Assembly: GCA_016702305.1 (NCBI GenBank)
Contig: JADJEH010000009.1
Location: forward strand, 62,001-126,000
Direction of reading: 5' to 3'
Source: a bacterium
GTDB lineage: Bacteria > Electryoneota > RPQS01
Length of the DNA stretch: 64,000 nucleotides
Shown here: positions 16,559-26,480 of the stretch, in pieces
How the letters are laid out: every line of letters begins with the position of its first letter
Numbering within the stretch: the first letter of the stretch is position 1
The notes under the pieces: generated by a model
Told to the model about the DNA's origin: nothing
Databases searched by the model: none
Seen by the model: the letters and a program-made list of their open reading frames with translations, nothing else
Position numbers and translations under genes: made by a program

Positions 16559-17896
16559 CTATTTCTTGCGTTTTTTCGGAGCCTCAAGCAACGGCGCGAG
16601 TGCATCTTCGAGCGTCGGTGTGCCGATCTCCTGTAGTTCGTAGCCGACGCGGACGTTTGGCTTGGAGATCTTGATGACGCGCGCGAGGTCAATCGGCGTG
16701 GCAATGATGACGGCATCCACCTTGGCTTTGTCAATGGTGGCGGCGAGGTCTTTCATCTGCTTGTCACCATACCCCATGGCTGGAAGCAAGGCGCCAATGC
16801 CGGGATAAATCTTGAAGGTTTCGGCAATGGAACCGACAGCGAACGGACGCGGGTCCACCAGCTCGGCGGCCCCGTACTTCTTGGCGGCGACGACGCCCGC
16901 GCCGTATTTCATTTCACCGTGCGTGCAGGTGGGGCCATCCTCGATGACCAGTACGCGCTTCCCGCGGATAAGTTCGGGCTTGTCCACCATGATCGGCGAA
17001 GCGGCGTCAATGACCATCGCGGCGGGATTGATCGTTTCGATAGACGTGCGGAGCTGCTGCATCTGGTCGGGCGACGCGCTGTCCACTTTGTTGATGACGA
17101 GCACGCTGGCCATGCGGAAATTTGCTTCGCCGGGATGATAGCTCATTTCGTTGCCTGCGCGCAGTGGGTCGCAGACGGTGATGTAGATATCGGGTTTAAA
17201 GAACGGCAAGTCGTTATTGCCGCCATCCCACAGCACGACGTCGGCTTCCTGCTCGGCCTGCCGAAGGATTTTCTCGTAATCCACTCCTGCATAGATGACC
17301 TGACCGCGCGCGATGTGCGGTTCGTACTCTTCCATCTCTTCGATGGTGCAGTTGTGTTTCTTGAGGTCGGCGATCGAAGCGAAGCGCTGGACGATTTGCT
17401 TGGACAGATCACCGTAGGGCATCGGATGCCGCACGGCGACGACTTTCTTGCCCGCGGCCTTGAGAATTTCGGCGACGCGGCGCGTGGTTTGGGACTTACC
17501 GGCTCCGGTACGCACGGCGCAGACGGCGACGACGGGTTTGGTGGACTTAATCATCGTTTCGCGACCGCCGACGAGTTTGAAGTTGGCGCCGGCAGCGAGG
17601 ATCCGCGATGCCCAGTGCATGACATACTCATGCTTAACGTCGCTATAGGAGTACACGACCTCATTGATCTCGTGCTTTTGAATCAGCTTTTCGAGATCTT
17701 TTTCGGCGTGAATGGGAATACCTTTGGGATAGAGCTTTCCAGCGAGGACGGCGGGGTAGGTGCGGTCGTCAATGCCGGGGATTTGCGCGGCGGTGAAGGC
17801 CACGACGTCATAAGTGGAGTTGTCGCGATAGACGGTATTGAAGTTGTGGAAATCGCGACCGGCGGCGCCTTGGATGATGGTTTTGATGCGGGGCAT
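16559..17896 (-). CDS. Cyclic 2,3-diphosphoglycerate synthetase-like P-loop protein
   Basis: 445 residues from MPRIKTII (17896); the longer frame to 18010 looks non-coding. The N-terminal Rossmann-like domain (GAAGRDFHNFN, residues 10-20) is followed by a P-loop domain with Walker A RTGAGKSQTTR (129-139) and a WDGGNNDLPF Walker B-like motif. Sequence and order match the family annotated as cyclic 2,3-diphosphoglycerate synthetase, an archaeal osmolyte enzyme; bacterial homologues have no proven role. It lies downstream of arginine deiminase on the same strand, separated by 197 bases including a hairpin, so a functional link is possible but not shown. Confidence 0.8.
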   Translation of the reverse strand: MPRIKTIIQGAAGRDFHNFNTVYRDNSTYDVVAFTAAQIPGIDDRTYPAVLAGKLYPKGIPIHAEKDLEKLIQKHEINEVVYSYSDVKHEYVMHWASRILAAGANFKLVGGRETMIKSTKPVVAVCAVRTGAGKSQTTRRVAEILKAAGKKVVAVRHPMPYGDLSKQIVQRFASIADLKKHNCTIEEMEEYEPHIARGQVIYAGVDYEKILRQAEQEADVVLWDGGNNDLPFFKPDIYITVCDPLRAGNEMSYHPGEANFRMASVLVINKVDSASPDQMQQLRTSIETINPAAMVIDAASPIMVDKPELIRGKRVLVIEDGPTCTHGEMKYGAGVVAAKKYGAAELVDPRPFAVGSIAETFKIYPGIGALLPAMGYGDKQMKDLAATIDKAKVDAVIIATPIDLARVIKISKPNVRVGYELQEIGTPTLEDALAPLLEAPKKRKK

Positions 17897-17947
17897 GATG
17901 CAGCGGGATAAATGGGAATGGGAAATTAGAAACTTGAAATGAAACTT

Positions 17948-17970
17948 AGGTCCGGTCTCTGGCCGGACCT
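17948..17970 (-). terminator. Hairpin between arcA and the P-loop gene
   Basis: AGGTCCGG / CCGGACCT with a 7-base loop. On the minus strand no U-tract follows, so it is a weak terminator or processing site. Confidence 0.4.
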
Positions 17971-18062
17971 TATTGTGCAAGCGGTTGTTTCGGAGGTAGC
18001 GCGGCGGCAAGCGCTGCGGATTCGCCGGGCGATCAACATCTCGATTCTCCCCGAGATATTTT

Positions 18063-18078
18063 GCCCAGCAAGCTGGGC
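18063..18078. repeat. REP-like palindrome
   Basis: GCCCAGC-AA-GCTGGGC, followed by GCTACGG, immediately downstream of the arginine deiminase stop. It has the look of a short dispersed intergenic palindrome. Confidence 0.35.
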
Positions 18079-18093
18079 GCTACGGCGGAGGCG

Positions 18094-19326
18094 CTATCCG
18101 TGCTGCCTTAGCAGCGGCATGCTCATGCACCTTGGGCCGCCTAACCCTCGCACGAGTTCGCTGCCGGGGATTTCGATGACATCTACTCCGGCATCGCGGA
18201 GTGCGCGAATGGTGTGCACATTGCGTTCGTAGGAGATGACGCAGTCGGGCGCGAGGGCCAGCATATTGGAACCGGCGCTGCGCTGTTCGCGCGCGGCATA
18301 GCGGCCGTCGCCGTTGGCCGTGCGGATGATGTTGAGCGGGCTGCCGAGTTCGTCTTTGAGAATGTCCACGAGCGTGCGCTTTTCGCGCTTGACCACCGAC
18401 TTGCCCTCGGCGTCGGACTCGTAACAGCGTACGGAGGGACTGTGCTCGATGACGGGCGGAAAGAAAACGACGCTGTGCGGCCCGACGATTGTGAACACCG
18501 TATCCAAATGCATGTACACGCGTTCGGGCGGAATCTCCACTTCATAGACGCGCTTGGCGCGGCCCGTGCGAAAGAGATTGCCGGCGACGAGCGCGATGGT
18601 CTCCGAGCGGGTGCGCTCACTGCGGCCAATGGCGATGGCATCTTCATTGATGACGATGATGTCACCGCCTTCAATGGTGTAGGGCCGCGATTCGAGTTCG
18701 CTGACTCCGAAAATAAACTGCGCCCCCGCGAACGCCGGATGCAGTTCGAGTACGGCGTGCGTCACCCACGTCTCGCGGATGCGCGCCGGATAGTGCGCGT
18801 TGCAGGAGATGACTTCATCGCGAAAGATCATCGCCGGATCGCGCGTGAAATACGAGTTCGGACTGGGGTCTATCAGGAAGCCGTCGTGATGGGCGAGGCC
18901 CTCATGGGCGGTCGTGGCGCGCGTTGTGGCCGAAAATTCTTTGTCCGTCAACCCCTCGAAGACGACGCGGGTGATCTGGTCATCCGAGAAGTGATCGAGG
19001 AGCGGCCGCACCAGCGCTGGGTTGTGACTCAGTTCGCAGGCTTCCCGCACCAAGCGCTCGCGTCCGGTGGGAGTGGCTACGACGTCTTTCACGAGATCGG
19101 CCAGCAGCAGGACATGCACGCCGTGTTCGCGCATGGCAATCTGGAAGACGGCATGCTCGTTCTGCATTTGCTGCAAGAACGGAATGTCCTCCATCAGGAA
19201 GCCCTGCACATTGCCGGGGGTGAGCCGGTCCAGTTCGGCACCGGGCTGGTGCACGACCACAACTTTTAGCGGGTCGTACTCATTGCGGATATCGAGCGGG
19301 ATACGGTTCAGAAATTCCTCGGGCAA
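18094..19326 (-). CDS. arcA: Arginine deiminase
   Basis: 410 residues. Hydrolyses arginine to citrulline and ammonia. Family motifs: FTRDPAMIF, the EGGDIIVINEDAIAIGRSERT core with guanidinium-binding acids, HLDTVFTIV with the catalytic His, and nucleophile Cys400 in GPRCMSMPL near the C-terminus. Length fits bacterial ArcA. The start is TTG at 19326. No ornithine carbamoyltransferase or carbamate kinase is present nearby, so the fermentative pathway is not complete here. The neighbour downstream is a P-loop protein of the cyclic-diphosphoglycerate synthetase family. Confidence 0.95.
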   Translation of the reverse strand: MPEEFLNRIPLDIRNEYDPLKVVVVHQPGAELDRLTPGNVQGFLMEDIPFLQQMQNEHAVFQIAMREHGVHVLLLADLVKDVVATPTGRERLVREACELSHNPALVRPLLDHFSDDQITRVVFEGLTDKEFSATTRATTAHEGLAHHDGFLIDPSPNSYFTRDPAMIFRDEVISCNAHYPARIRETWVTHAVLELHPAFAGAQFIFGVSELESRPYTIEGGDIIVINEDAIAIGRSERTRSETIALVAGNLFRTGRAKRVYEVEIPPERVYMHLDTVFTIVGPHSVVFFPPVIEHSPSVRCYESDAEGKSVVKREKRTLVDILKDELGSPLNIIRTANGDGRYAAREQRSAGSNMLALAPDCVISYERNVHTIRALRDAGVDVIEIPGSELVRGLGGPRCMSMPLLRQHG

Positions 19327-19517
19327 ATGCGCGAATCGTGCTTATTAATGCTCAATTTAGCGAGTTTTCCCCGCAAACACAACCACCAACGCCAGCGCGG
19401 GCGCTGGACCCGGTGCCGCTATCGCGAGGCGCTTGGCCGTGGGGGTATTGACTTTGGGGGAAGGCAGGTGGGTAGTCGTATGGCGGGATTGGCGGCAACA
19501 GGGTGCCGGGTTTGGGG

Positions 19518-20570
19518 CTACGTACCCAAGAGTTTGGCCAATTCTGTGATGGCGCGGGCCTCCCAGAGCGCGGCCTGGTCTATCTGCTGGGCAGCAGCGT
19601 TGCGGCGCTGGGGGTCGCGCCAATGGAGCACATGCGTATCGGGGCCGCGCAGGGCTTTGCCGTGTTCGCGTTTTTCGTAAACCCGGCCCAGATGTTGAGC
19701 GAAGGCACGCCACGAGACTGCGCACTGACCGTAGTTCGTGCTGGCCTTGGCCAGTACCTGCCTGGGCTTGCCACCGAAGCGCGGTGCCATCCTGTCCAGG
19801 AACTGGTGGATGTGGGTGCGGGCCTGAATCTGACGGTATAGCAGCGGACCCATCCAGCTTGGCGGCTCGGAATTGGTGAAGTCGTGATCGGGATTACGCA
19901 AGTCGGCCGCGAACGCGCGATAGGCCGCGAGGCCGAATTCGACGGTACCATGGGGCTCATGCCGCCAATTGGCAATGGCCCGGCGCACGACGATGGGTAA
20001 CAGGCCCATCCAATCCGGCTCGGGATGCTCGATGAAATTCACCCGCAAGAGCGAATTTCCCTCGTCAATCTGGAGCCGCCATTCCCAGCGGTCACATTCG
20101 GAGGGATTCAGATCGAGCACGGGCAAGCGGTGCTCGATGCGCAGCGTGTGAAGAACGGATTCAAGTTTGGCCGGGGAGTATCCGAAGACGAGCATCGGCT
20201 GGCGGAAGCGGGCAATGGCGAGCGCACCTTCGTCCACCCACTCGCGGGCAATGTCAAAGGCTTTGAGGGCCGACGAGGGGGTGAATTCAGTCCACGTCAC
20301 GCCCAAGGCTCGAGAGAGAGCGTCGAGCGGGGACAAGACGGCCCGGTCGGAGGCCTCGTACGGCTGGCGGGAATAGGCGAACTGAAGCGCTTGGCCGCTC
20401 AGCACTTCGGCATCGCCCCACGTGAGGCGGACCCCGGCGCGCGCGAGGAGAACCCAGAGTCCAAAGACCAGCCCCGGCTCAGTTTCGTCCACCTGTTGCC
20501 GCAGGAAGTTCAGTTGATTCGGGTAGTCCCGAACGTAAACATCGGTTTTTGCATGGCTTGCCATGATCAT
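19518..20570 (-). CDS. Uncharacterised protein, possibly BtrH/C39-like fold
   Basis: 350 residues, no signal peptide or membrane helix. Segments such as GLWVLLARAG, VLSGQALQFAYSR and the later GTVEFGLAAYRAFAADL recall the layout of BtrH-type acyltransferase/C39-like proteins, but the usual N-terminal Cys nucleophile (HC-A/S) is absent, so it would be inactive or something else. The start may be the ATG at 20570 or the second Met (20564); neither has a clear ribosome site. The gene stands alone between arginine deiminase and the porin terminator. I do not recognise it with confidence. Confidence 0.5.
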   Translation of the reverse strand: MIMASHAKTDVYVRDYPNQLNFLRQQVDETEPGLVFGLWVLLARAGVRLTWGDAEVLSGQALQFAYSRQPYEASDRAVLSPLDALSRALGVTWTEFTPSSALKAFDIAREWVDEGALAIARFRQPMLVFGYSPAKLESVLHTLRIEHRLPVLDLNPSECDRWEWRLQIDEGNSLLRVNFIEHPEPDWMGLLPIVVRRAIANWRHEPHGTVEFGLAAYRAFAADLRNPDHDFTNSEPPSWMGPLLYRQIQARTHIHQFLDRMAPRFGGKPRQVLAKASTNYGQCAVSWRAFAQHLGRVYEKREHGKALRGPDTHVLHWRDPQRRNAAAQQIDQAALWEARAITELAKLLGT

Positions 20571-20620
20571 AGGATACGAAAGTTCCGACGGATACTCAAG
20601 CGGTCTTTGTTTGGACGGGA

Positions 20621-20649
20621 GAGAAAAGGGGACGGTGCAGCCGTCCCCT
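20621..20649 (-). terminator. Intrinsic terminator of the porin gene
   Basis: AGGGGACGG (20627-20635) pairs with CCGTCCCCT (20641-20649); on the minus strand TTTTCTC follows. It lies 25 bases beyond the stop at 20674. Confidence 0.85.
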
Positions 20650-20673
20650 CGAAGTTAGGTGGAATAGGCAAGT

Positions 20674-21924
20674 TTAGAATGTGGCCACGACTTGCAGGAG
20701 GAGCTCGCCCGACGGCAACTCGTTGGTGACGCGGTATTCACTGCGCAGTTCGATCCCCTCGACGGCGCGCAGACCGAGCCCGGCAGATAGGCCGCGCAGC
20801 GGATCCTCGGACCCGTACTGGACGTAATCGGCGCGGGCAAGACCGAAGGCCGCGCCAAAGGTCTGAACCAATTGAGCGTAACCACCGCGCACATCGAGAT
20901 GGATGCCATGAACGTCTTCATGCAGAACCAGAGCTTCAGACAGTAATGTCCACGACCCGGCGGTCAGGACGGCATGCGCACCGGCGATTTGCATGGCGGG
21001 AGATTCGTCGGACAGCCAACCCGCAGCACCCGAGACGCCTATGCGGATAGGCTGGGCAAGTTGGTAGTTCAGCCGGGTTCCGGCCGAGACGTGCAGATCG
21101 TCAGTGGGTTCATCAATGGCGCTATGGGATTGTAGGGCAAAACCGCGCACGAGCCACAGGTCGGCGCCGAGAGCGGCGGTCTGCCACTGGGATGCGATCC
21201 CGAGATCGTTCCACTGGTTGTGCGTGTAAGCGACTACCACGGGAATCGAAACGGATTGGCGCACGTTGGACGGATAGTAGGCGACGTCTTCACCAAACGG
21301 CGCATCAAACTGCCCGGCGGAGAGCGTCCACGTTTTCAGGAGTTCGGGATTGGCGGGATCATCGGTTTTGGCCGCATAGTTGATCTGCGCGACGCCAACT
21401 TGAAAACCCTCGTCGTAGATGACGCCCAGTGTGGCATCGGCGCGGTTGTTCAGCTGTTTGGCGAAATCCACTTCGACCTGATTGAGATACGTGTTGGAGC
21501 CATTATCCGCCGGTGCACTACTTTGGTAGACGGCGTCCATGAAGCCTGAGATTTTCACGTCGCCCGGGTTGTCGAGCATGCCGGCCGCGATCGGCTCGGG
21601 TGATTCGCGGTGTGTGGCAAAGATGGCGCCATTGCGGTCGGCAAGTGCGTCGTCTGGTGGCTGCTGCGCCGCGAGCTCGCTTTGTAACTGTGCGAGCTTG
21701 TGTTCCAAGGCCGCGAGATAGGTCTGCAGCTCCGCCCGTTTATAGAGGGCTTCAGCCGATCCGTCGCCTCGCCAGTCGGCAACTTGCTGTTCGAGAAGCT
21801 GCGTTTCCGTAGTCAGTGCAAAGATGCGCGAGCGGAGCTCGCTAAAGGAGACCGAAGTATCGGCGGCATAGGCCGCGACGGCGCACAGGACACAGGCCCA
21901 CGCGAATGGTCGAACGGTAATCAT
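20674..21924 (-). CDS. Outer-membrane porin-like protein with N-terminal coiled coil
   Basis: 416 residues. Signal peptide 1-21 (AAYA). Residues 25-88 form a predicted coiled coil (SELRSRIFALTTETQLLEQQV... LAALEHKLAQLQSEL), then an amphipathic-strand region from about 120 (VKISGFMDAVYQ, YLNQVEVDFAKQL, TLSAGQFDAPFGEDVAYYPS) to the terminal Phe (LLLQVVATF). The segment around LSAGQFDAPFG resembles the porin family that aligns with putative beta-barrel porins of the FCB group. Probably an outer-membrane diffusion channel; substrate unknown. Confidence 0.75.
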   Translation of the reverse strand: MITVRPFAWACVLCAVAAYAADTSVSFSELRSRIFALTTETQLLEQQVADWRGDGSAEALYKRAELQTYLAALEHKLAQLQSELAAQQPPDDALADRNGAIFATHRESPEPIAAGMLDNPGDVKISGFMDAVYQSSAPADNGSNTYLNQVEVDFAKQLNNRADATLGVIYDEGFQVGVAQINYAAKTDDPANPELLKTWTLSAGQFDAPFGEDVAYYPSNVRQSVSIPVVVAYTHNQWNDLGIASQWQTAALGADLWLVRGFALQSHSAIDEPTDDLHVSAGTRLNYQLAQPIRIGVSGAAGWLSDESPAMQIAGAHAVLTAGSWTLLSEALVLHEDVHGIHLDVRGGYAQLVQTFGAAFGLARADYVQYGSEDPLRGLSAGLGLRAVEGIELRSEYRVTNELPSGELLLQVVATF

Positions 21925-21983
21925 GGTGTCAAATCCCCAAACTCATACGGCGTATCTTGTATTGATAGAAGAATATATGCGCG

Positions 21984-23426
21984 CTAAGTGCGATCGGTTC
22001 CGCCAACGAATTGATTAAGTTGCGCCGTCGTATCGAGCAGGCATTGCGCTTGCGCGTTCATCTCTTCAGCGGATGCCGCGCCTTCTTCGGAATTGGCGGC
22101 ATTCTGCTGGCCAAGCAGGTCAATGCTGGTGATGGAATCGGTGACCTGATCGAGGCCGCGTGATTGGTCATCGGCTTTGCCAGCGATGTCGGCGACAAGT
22201 TCGGCCGCGGAGCTGGCGGCAGTCTTGACTTGTGTCAAGACACTGGTGAGTTGTGTTGTTGACTTGACGCCGCTGTCCACGCGCGTGAGCGTCTGTTCGA
22301 TCAGGCTGCTCGTTGACTTGGCGGCTTCGGCACTGCGGAGCGCGAGGCTGCGCACCTCTTCGGCGACGACGGCAAAGCCCTTACCGGATTCTCCGGCGCG
22401 TGCAGCTTCAACGGCTGCGTTCAGCGCGAGCAGATTAGTTTGGAAGGCGATTTCGTCAATGGTGCGAATGATTCTGGACGTCTGGTCGGCGGCCTGCTTT
22501 AGTTCATCCATGGCCTTGCTCATGGACTCGGCGGTGTTGGCACTTTGGGCGACAAAGGTCTGGGTCTCGTCCATGCGCTGGGCGGCCTCCGCAGAGCTTT
22601 TGGCGTTGGCGCGCGTCATACCGGCAAGTTCGGACAGAACGGAGCGAATCTCTTCAACGGACGCTGCCTGCCGACTGGCGCCCTCGGCCAACGACTGGCT
22701 GGCGGCGGACACTTGGGATGACGCGGCGAAGACCTGCTCACCGGACGAATCGAGCACTTGCACGATTTCGCGCAGTGAGCGGACGCTGGCGCGAATGGTC
22801 CATATGCAGAAGGCGAAAGCGGCGGCCAGCGCCACCATAGACACCACGATAATCGTCAGCATCATGGAATTGACGCGACTGTAGATAGCCTTGAGATTGG
22901 TCTCAACCTTAGCAGCATACTTCTGGTTGACCTGATCAATGAGTGCGGAGATTGCCACGGATTGGTCGTCGAAGTTGCCCATGAAGGCGTTGCCGGCGGT
23001 AGTCCCTTGGTCTGCATAGAGGCGGGCCATTTGGTTCCCGACGTCGAAGAATTTTTCGAACTGTGCGCGGGTCTTCTCGCACAGAGCGACTCCGTCACGG
23101 TCGCCCTGCGCCACGAGGATTTCGCTAAGTTTGCGGACATCCTGGCGGAAGTTGTCGGCGTTTTCGGCGGCGAGTTGAATACCGTCATTGAGTCCGTCTT
23201 GGCCGCGCGTCGCGCCGTAGTCACTAAGGAATTGCTGCACTTCGGTCTTGCGGAGCTGCATGTCTTTTGCCAGGCGACCTGATTCGAGGAACTGTCCAGT
23301 GACCTGCGGGTCTGCAACTTCGCGCACGCCTTCGCCGAGTGTAAAGACCGTAGTTGCGATGATGGCGAGCCCAAGCATGGGGACACCACCGATTAGGAGC
23401 ATTCGCTTAACGAGTGTGAGCTGCAT
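21984..23426 (-). CDS. Methyl-accepting chemotaxis protein
   Basis: 480 residues. TM1 about 9-29, periplasmic helical sensor domain about 30-185 (four-helix-bundle-like), TM2 about 187-210. The cytoplasmic signalling domain carries the conserved hairpin tip IDEIAFQTNLLALNAAVEAARAG near 325-347. It has no clear HAMP consensus after TM2, and the C-terminus lacks a CheR-binding pentapeptide. No cheA/cheY genes are adjacent; the CheW-like protein at 45.8-46.3 kb is the only other chemotaxis-related gene here. Ligand unknown. Confidence 0.95.
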   Translation of the reverse strand: MQLTLVKRMLLIGGVPMLGLAIIATTVFTLGEGVREVADPQVTGQFLESGRLAKDMQLRKTEVQQFLSDYGATRGQDGLNDGIQLAAENADNFRQDVRKLSEILVAQGDRDGVALCEKTRAQFEKFFDVGNQMARLYADQGTTAGNAFMGNFDDQSVAISALIDQVNQKYAAKVETNLKAIYSRVNSMMLTIIVVSMVALAAAFAFCIWTIRASVRSLREIVQVLDSSGEQVFAASSQVSAASQSLAEGASRQAASVEEIRSVLSELAGMTRANAKSSAEAAQRMDETQTFVAQSANTAESMSKAMDELKQAADQTSRIIRTIDEIAFQTNLLALNAAVEAARAGESGKGFAVVAEEVRSLALRSAEAAKSTSSLIEQTLTRVDSGVKSTTQLTSVLTQVKTAASSAAELVADIAGKADDQSRGLDQVTDSITSIDLLGQQNAANSEEGAASAEEMNAQAQCLLDTTAQLNQFVGGTDRT

Positions 23427-23843
23427 GGGTCAGTTACAGTTTCATTGCTTGTTTGCGGTTGGTTGATCAAATCGCTAGCAAAAACACTACCATCGCATAT
23501 TTGTGAACAATTTCACACACGGCCGAGGAGAGTCCCGCAAAAAGAGGCGGGCGAACTTGCAATATGCTCGCTACACGCGTCGGAAGATGTCTACAATGGA
23601 TCGAAGCCAAGCCAGGGTTGCCGGCGATGTCGCCCAGATGAGGTAATACAATCCTGTTGTTCACTGGCTCAAACGAACCGGAGGTCAAAAGTCTCTGATA
23701 ATTATCAACTTTCGATGGGGCCTACGTAGAGCTTTCAGCCGATTCGTTTGGTGAACTAACCGGTACAGGGTTGCCCACAGGAGATTTCGTTCGTACATTA
23801 TGAATTGCATCTAATTGAATGACCGACAGGATAGGAGCAATAC
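23427..23843. other. Intergenic region, promoter-like site only
   Basis: No ORF with a ribosome site was found. A weak plus-strand promoter candidate is TTGCCC (23771-23776), 17 bases, TACATT (23794-23799), about 45 bases before the protease ATG. A small CCCGC...GCGGG hairpin lies near 23537-23554. Confidence 0.3.
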
Positions 23844-26378
23844 ATGCGACGCATTGGGATCATGGGTCTGGTTGGTTTAGTGATGAGCTTACTAGTGCAG
23901 GCGGCACCCACGGTGACGCCGGGACAGGCATTGGTGCGTTTTGCGGAGCCCGTCTCGGTGGAGCAGGCGCAGCGCGAGTGGAACAGTAACGACTTTCGCG
24001 TGGCCCGTGTGCTCGTGAAGAAGTTGAATATTTTTCTGGTAACGTTTGACGCCAAGCGCGATGTTGAGCAGGCGGTCCAGCAGCTTTCCGGTCATCCGAA
24101 GCTGTTGTGGGCGCAGGCGGATCATATTGCATCGCCGCGGTTGGTGCCGAATGATCCGTCATACAGCAGCCAGTGGGAGTGGAATCAGGCAACCGACCGT
24201 GATATTGACGCGCCGGAAGCGTGGGATATCGCAACGGGCGGACAGGATCGCGGCGGCGCTGATCTGGTGGTCGCGATTGTAGACGGCGGCTGCAACCTCG
24301 CGCACCCCGATTTGGTGGCGAATCTGTGGCAGAACTTGGCCGAGGTGAACGGCACAACGGGTGCTGATGACGATGGCAACGGCTATGTGGATGATAAGAA
24401 CGGCTGGGACGCATATGAGAACAACGGTTCAATCCCGGTAGATGATCACGGCACGCACGTGTCGGGCACCGTCGGGGCGCGTACGAATAACAGCACGCAG
24501 GTGGCCGGAGTGAATTGGAGCGTAAAGCTGATGGAAGTCGCGGCGTCGAGCAGTCAGACGTCCGTCATTTCGATCGGCTATGGCTACGTACTCGATCAGA
24601 AGACCTTGTGGCTGTCGAGCGGCGGGACGCAGGGCGCGAATGTGGTTTCGACGAACTCGAGCTTTGGAGTGGACTTGGCGAATTGCGCATCGGGCACATA
24701 TCCTGTTTGGAATGATCTTTACAACGCGATGGGCGAAGTGGGAATTCTGTCGGCGTGCGCAACGGCCAACGCGAACTACAATGTGGACACACAAGGCGAC
24801 GTGCCGACGAGCTGCTCGAGCCCGTACATGATTTCGGTGACGAATACGACGAGTTCGGATTTGAAGAACGCGGGCGCGGCTTACGGCGCGACGACGATTG
24901 ATTTAGGTTCGCCGGGCACAAGCATATTGAGCACGGTGTCAAGTGGCGGCACCGGGACAATGACGGGTACATCCATGGCGACGCCGCACGTGGCGGGCGC
25001 GGTGGCGCTGATGCACGCTGCGGCGAGCATCGGGTTTTACAATTACTACACACTTTATCCGGACTCCGGCGCGCTGGCGCTGAAGCAGCTGCTGCTTGAC
25101 GGCACCGATCCAATCGCAGCGCTGCAGGGGATAACCGTGTCGGGCGGACGCCTGAATCTGCATAACGCGTGCTTGGCGATCAGCGAGTTCGTGGGACCGA
25201 ATCCGGATGAACCGTTTTTGCTGGTGGACGGTGCAGCCATGAGTGACGCGGTGACCGGCAATAACAACGGCACGTGGGAGCGCGGCGAGACGGTCACGGT
25301 CGTTGTGTCGCTTGAGAATTTGGGCGAAGCGGCGCTGAACGTGAATGGTGTGCTCAGTTCGGCGGATGGATTCGCGACGGTCGGCGATGCGGCGGGCGGT
25401 TTCGGCGACATCGCCAACGGGGCGATCGGCAGCAACGCCGGTGATGTGTTTCTGGTGACGCTTGCGCCGAACGCGCCGTTGGAAGACGCGATTTTGTTCG
25501 ACCTCGACGTGACGGCCGACAGCGGCTATGCGCGGACGCTGGGCATCGTGTTGGCGAGTGCGCCGAAGGAACTCTATTACACGAACGACGTCGAAGGCGG
25601 CGCGGCGGATTGGACCCACGCGCTGGTCGGCGGCGCGGTGGATCAGTGGCATGTGTCTGTGGAGCAGGCGCATTCACCGGCCTCGGCTTGGAAATGCGGC
25701 AGCACGACGACGGGGAACTACGCGAATGCGCAGGACGCCGCATTGATTTCGCCGAGTGTGGTACTGCGGCCTGAGACCGAGATGCGCGTCTGGCACAGCC
25801 TCACGTCGGAGCAATCGGGGACGTATGCCGATTCGTGTTATGACGGCGGCAACGTGTGGATCTCGGTGAACGGCGGTGCGTGGGCGATCCTTACGCCGGT
25901 GAGCGGCTATCCGAAGCACTTCCGGTATCTGTCGGGCGGCGGCAATCCGTCGAGTGGTCCGCAGCCGGGCAACGCGTGTTTCGGCGGAACGATACCGTGG
26001 ACGGAAGTGGTGTTTGATCTGAGCGCATACGCCGATTCATCGGTGCAGGTTCGCTTCCGCTTCTCGAGCGACGCCTCGGTGAATCAAGAGGGCTGGTATG
26101 TTGACGACATTCGTTTTTATGGTGCGCCGGCCGTCGCGGTGACGCCTGATCCGATTGACGGGCTGGTGATTCAATCGGAAGGCTTCGATGCTCTGTTGGC
26201 TTGGCCGCCGTCGGCGGCTGAGGGCGTGGAGTATCACGTTTACATGAGTCTGGACGCGGAGATTGAGCCGGTGGATGCCTTCCTTGTCGCGCAGACGACA
26301 GACACGTTTTTCGTGCATTCCGGAGTGTTGGACACAACAACGTTTGTGACGTATCAGGTCGTCGTGACGATACCATAA
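23844..26378 (+). CDS. Secreted subtilisin-like serine protease (S8)
   Basis: 844 residues. Signal peptide 1-21. I9-type propeptide about 25-100. Catalytic domain about 105-450 with the triad Asp147 (AIVDGGC), His202 (DDHGTHVSG) and Ser377 (GTSMATPHVAG). The C-terminal half carries a beta-sandwich (NGTWERGETVTVVVSLENLGEAAL), then a jelly-roll like that of immune-inhibitor-A/MAM modules (NDVEGGAADWTHAL... EGWYVDDIRFYG) and a final FN3-like domain. Unlike other secreted proteins here it ends TYQVVVTIP without the NPFN sorting module. Ribosome site ATAGGAG precedes the ATG. Confidence 0.93.
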   Translation: MRRIGIMGLVGLVMSLLVQAAPTVTPGQALVRFAEPVSVEQAQREWNSNDFRVARVLVKKLNIFLVTFDAKRDVEQAVQQLSGHPKLLWAQADHIASPRLVPNDPSYSSQWEWNQATDRDIDAPEAWDIATGGQDRGGADLVVAIVDGGCNLAHPDLVANLWQNLAEVNGTTGADDDGNGYVDDKNGWDAYENNGSIPVDDHGTHVSGTVGARTNNSTQVAGVNWSVKLMEVAASSSQTSVISIGYGYVLDQKTLWLSSGGTQGANVVSTNSSFGVDLANCASGTYPVWNDLYNAMGEVGILSACATANANYNVDTQGDVPTSCSSPYMISVTNTTSSDLKNAGAAYGATTIDLGSPGTSILSTVSSGGTGTMTGTSMATPHVAGAVALMHAAASIGFYNYYTLYPDSGALALKQLLLDGTDPIAALQGITVSGGRLNLHNACLAISEFVGPNPDEPFLLVDGAAMSDAVTGNNNGTWERGETVTVVVSLENLGEAALNVNGVLSSADGFATVGDAAGGFGDIANGAIGSNAGDVFLVTLAPNAPLEDAILFDLDVTADSGYARTLGIVLASAPKELYYTNDVEGGAADWTHALVGGAVDQWHVSVEQAHSPASAWKCGSTTTGNYANAQDAALISPSVVLRPETEMRVWHSLTSEQSGTYADSCYDGGNVWISVNGGAWAILTPVSGYPKHFRYLSGGGNPSSGPQPGNACFGGTIPWTEVVFDLSAYADSSVQVRFRFSSDASVNQEGWYVDDIRFYGAPAVAVTPDPIDGLVIQSEGFDALLAWPPSAAEGVEYHVYMSLDAEIEPVDAFLVAQTTDTFFVHSGVLDTTTFVTYQVVVTIP

Positions 26379-26419
26379 ACCGGCAACCACTCGAATGGCG
26401 GCGCAACGCCATGAATAGC

Positions 26420-26458
26420 AAGCGCCCCGATGTGACCAAACATCGGGGCGCTTTTTTT
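26420..26458 (+). terminator. Intrinsic terminator after the protease
   Basis: 14-bp stem AAGCGCCCCGATGT / ACATCGGGGCGCTT (26420-26433, 26440-26453) running into seven T. Lies between convergent genes. Confidence 0.92.
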
Positions 26459-26480
26459 CGCAGAGGGAGTGATAAGAAGC

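Noticed and set aside
23427..23843. Riboswitch or small gene upstream of the protease.
   Set aside because: Only a weak hairpin and a weak promoter; ORFs in it lack ribosome sites and protein-like composition.
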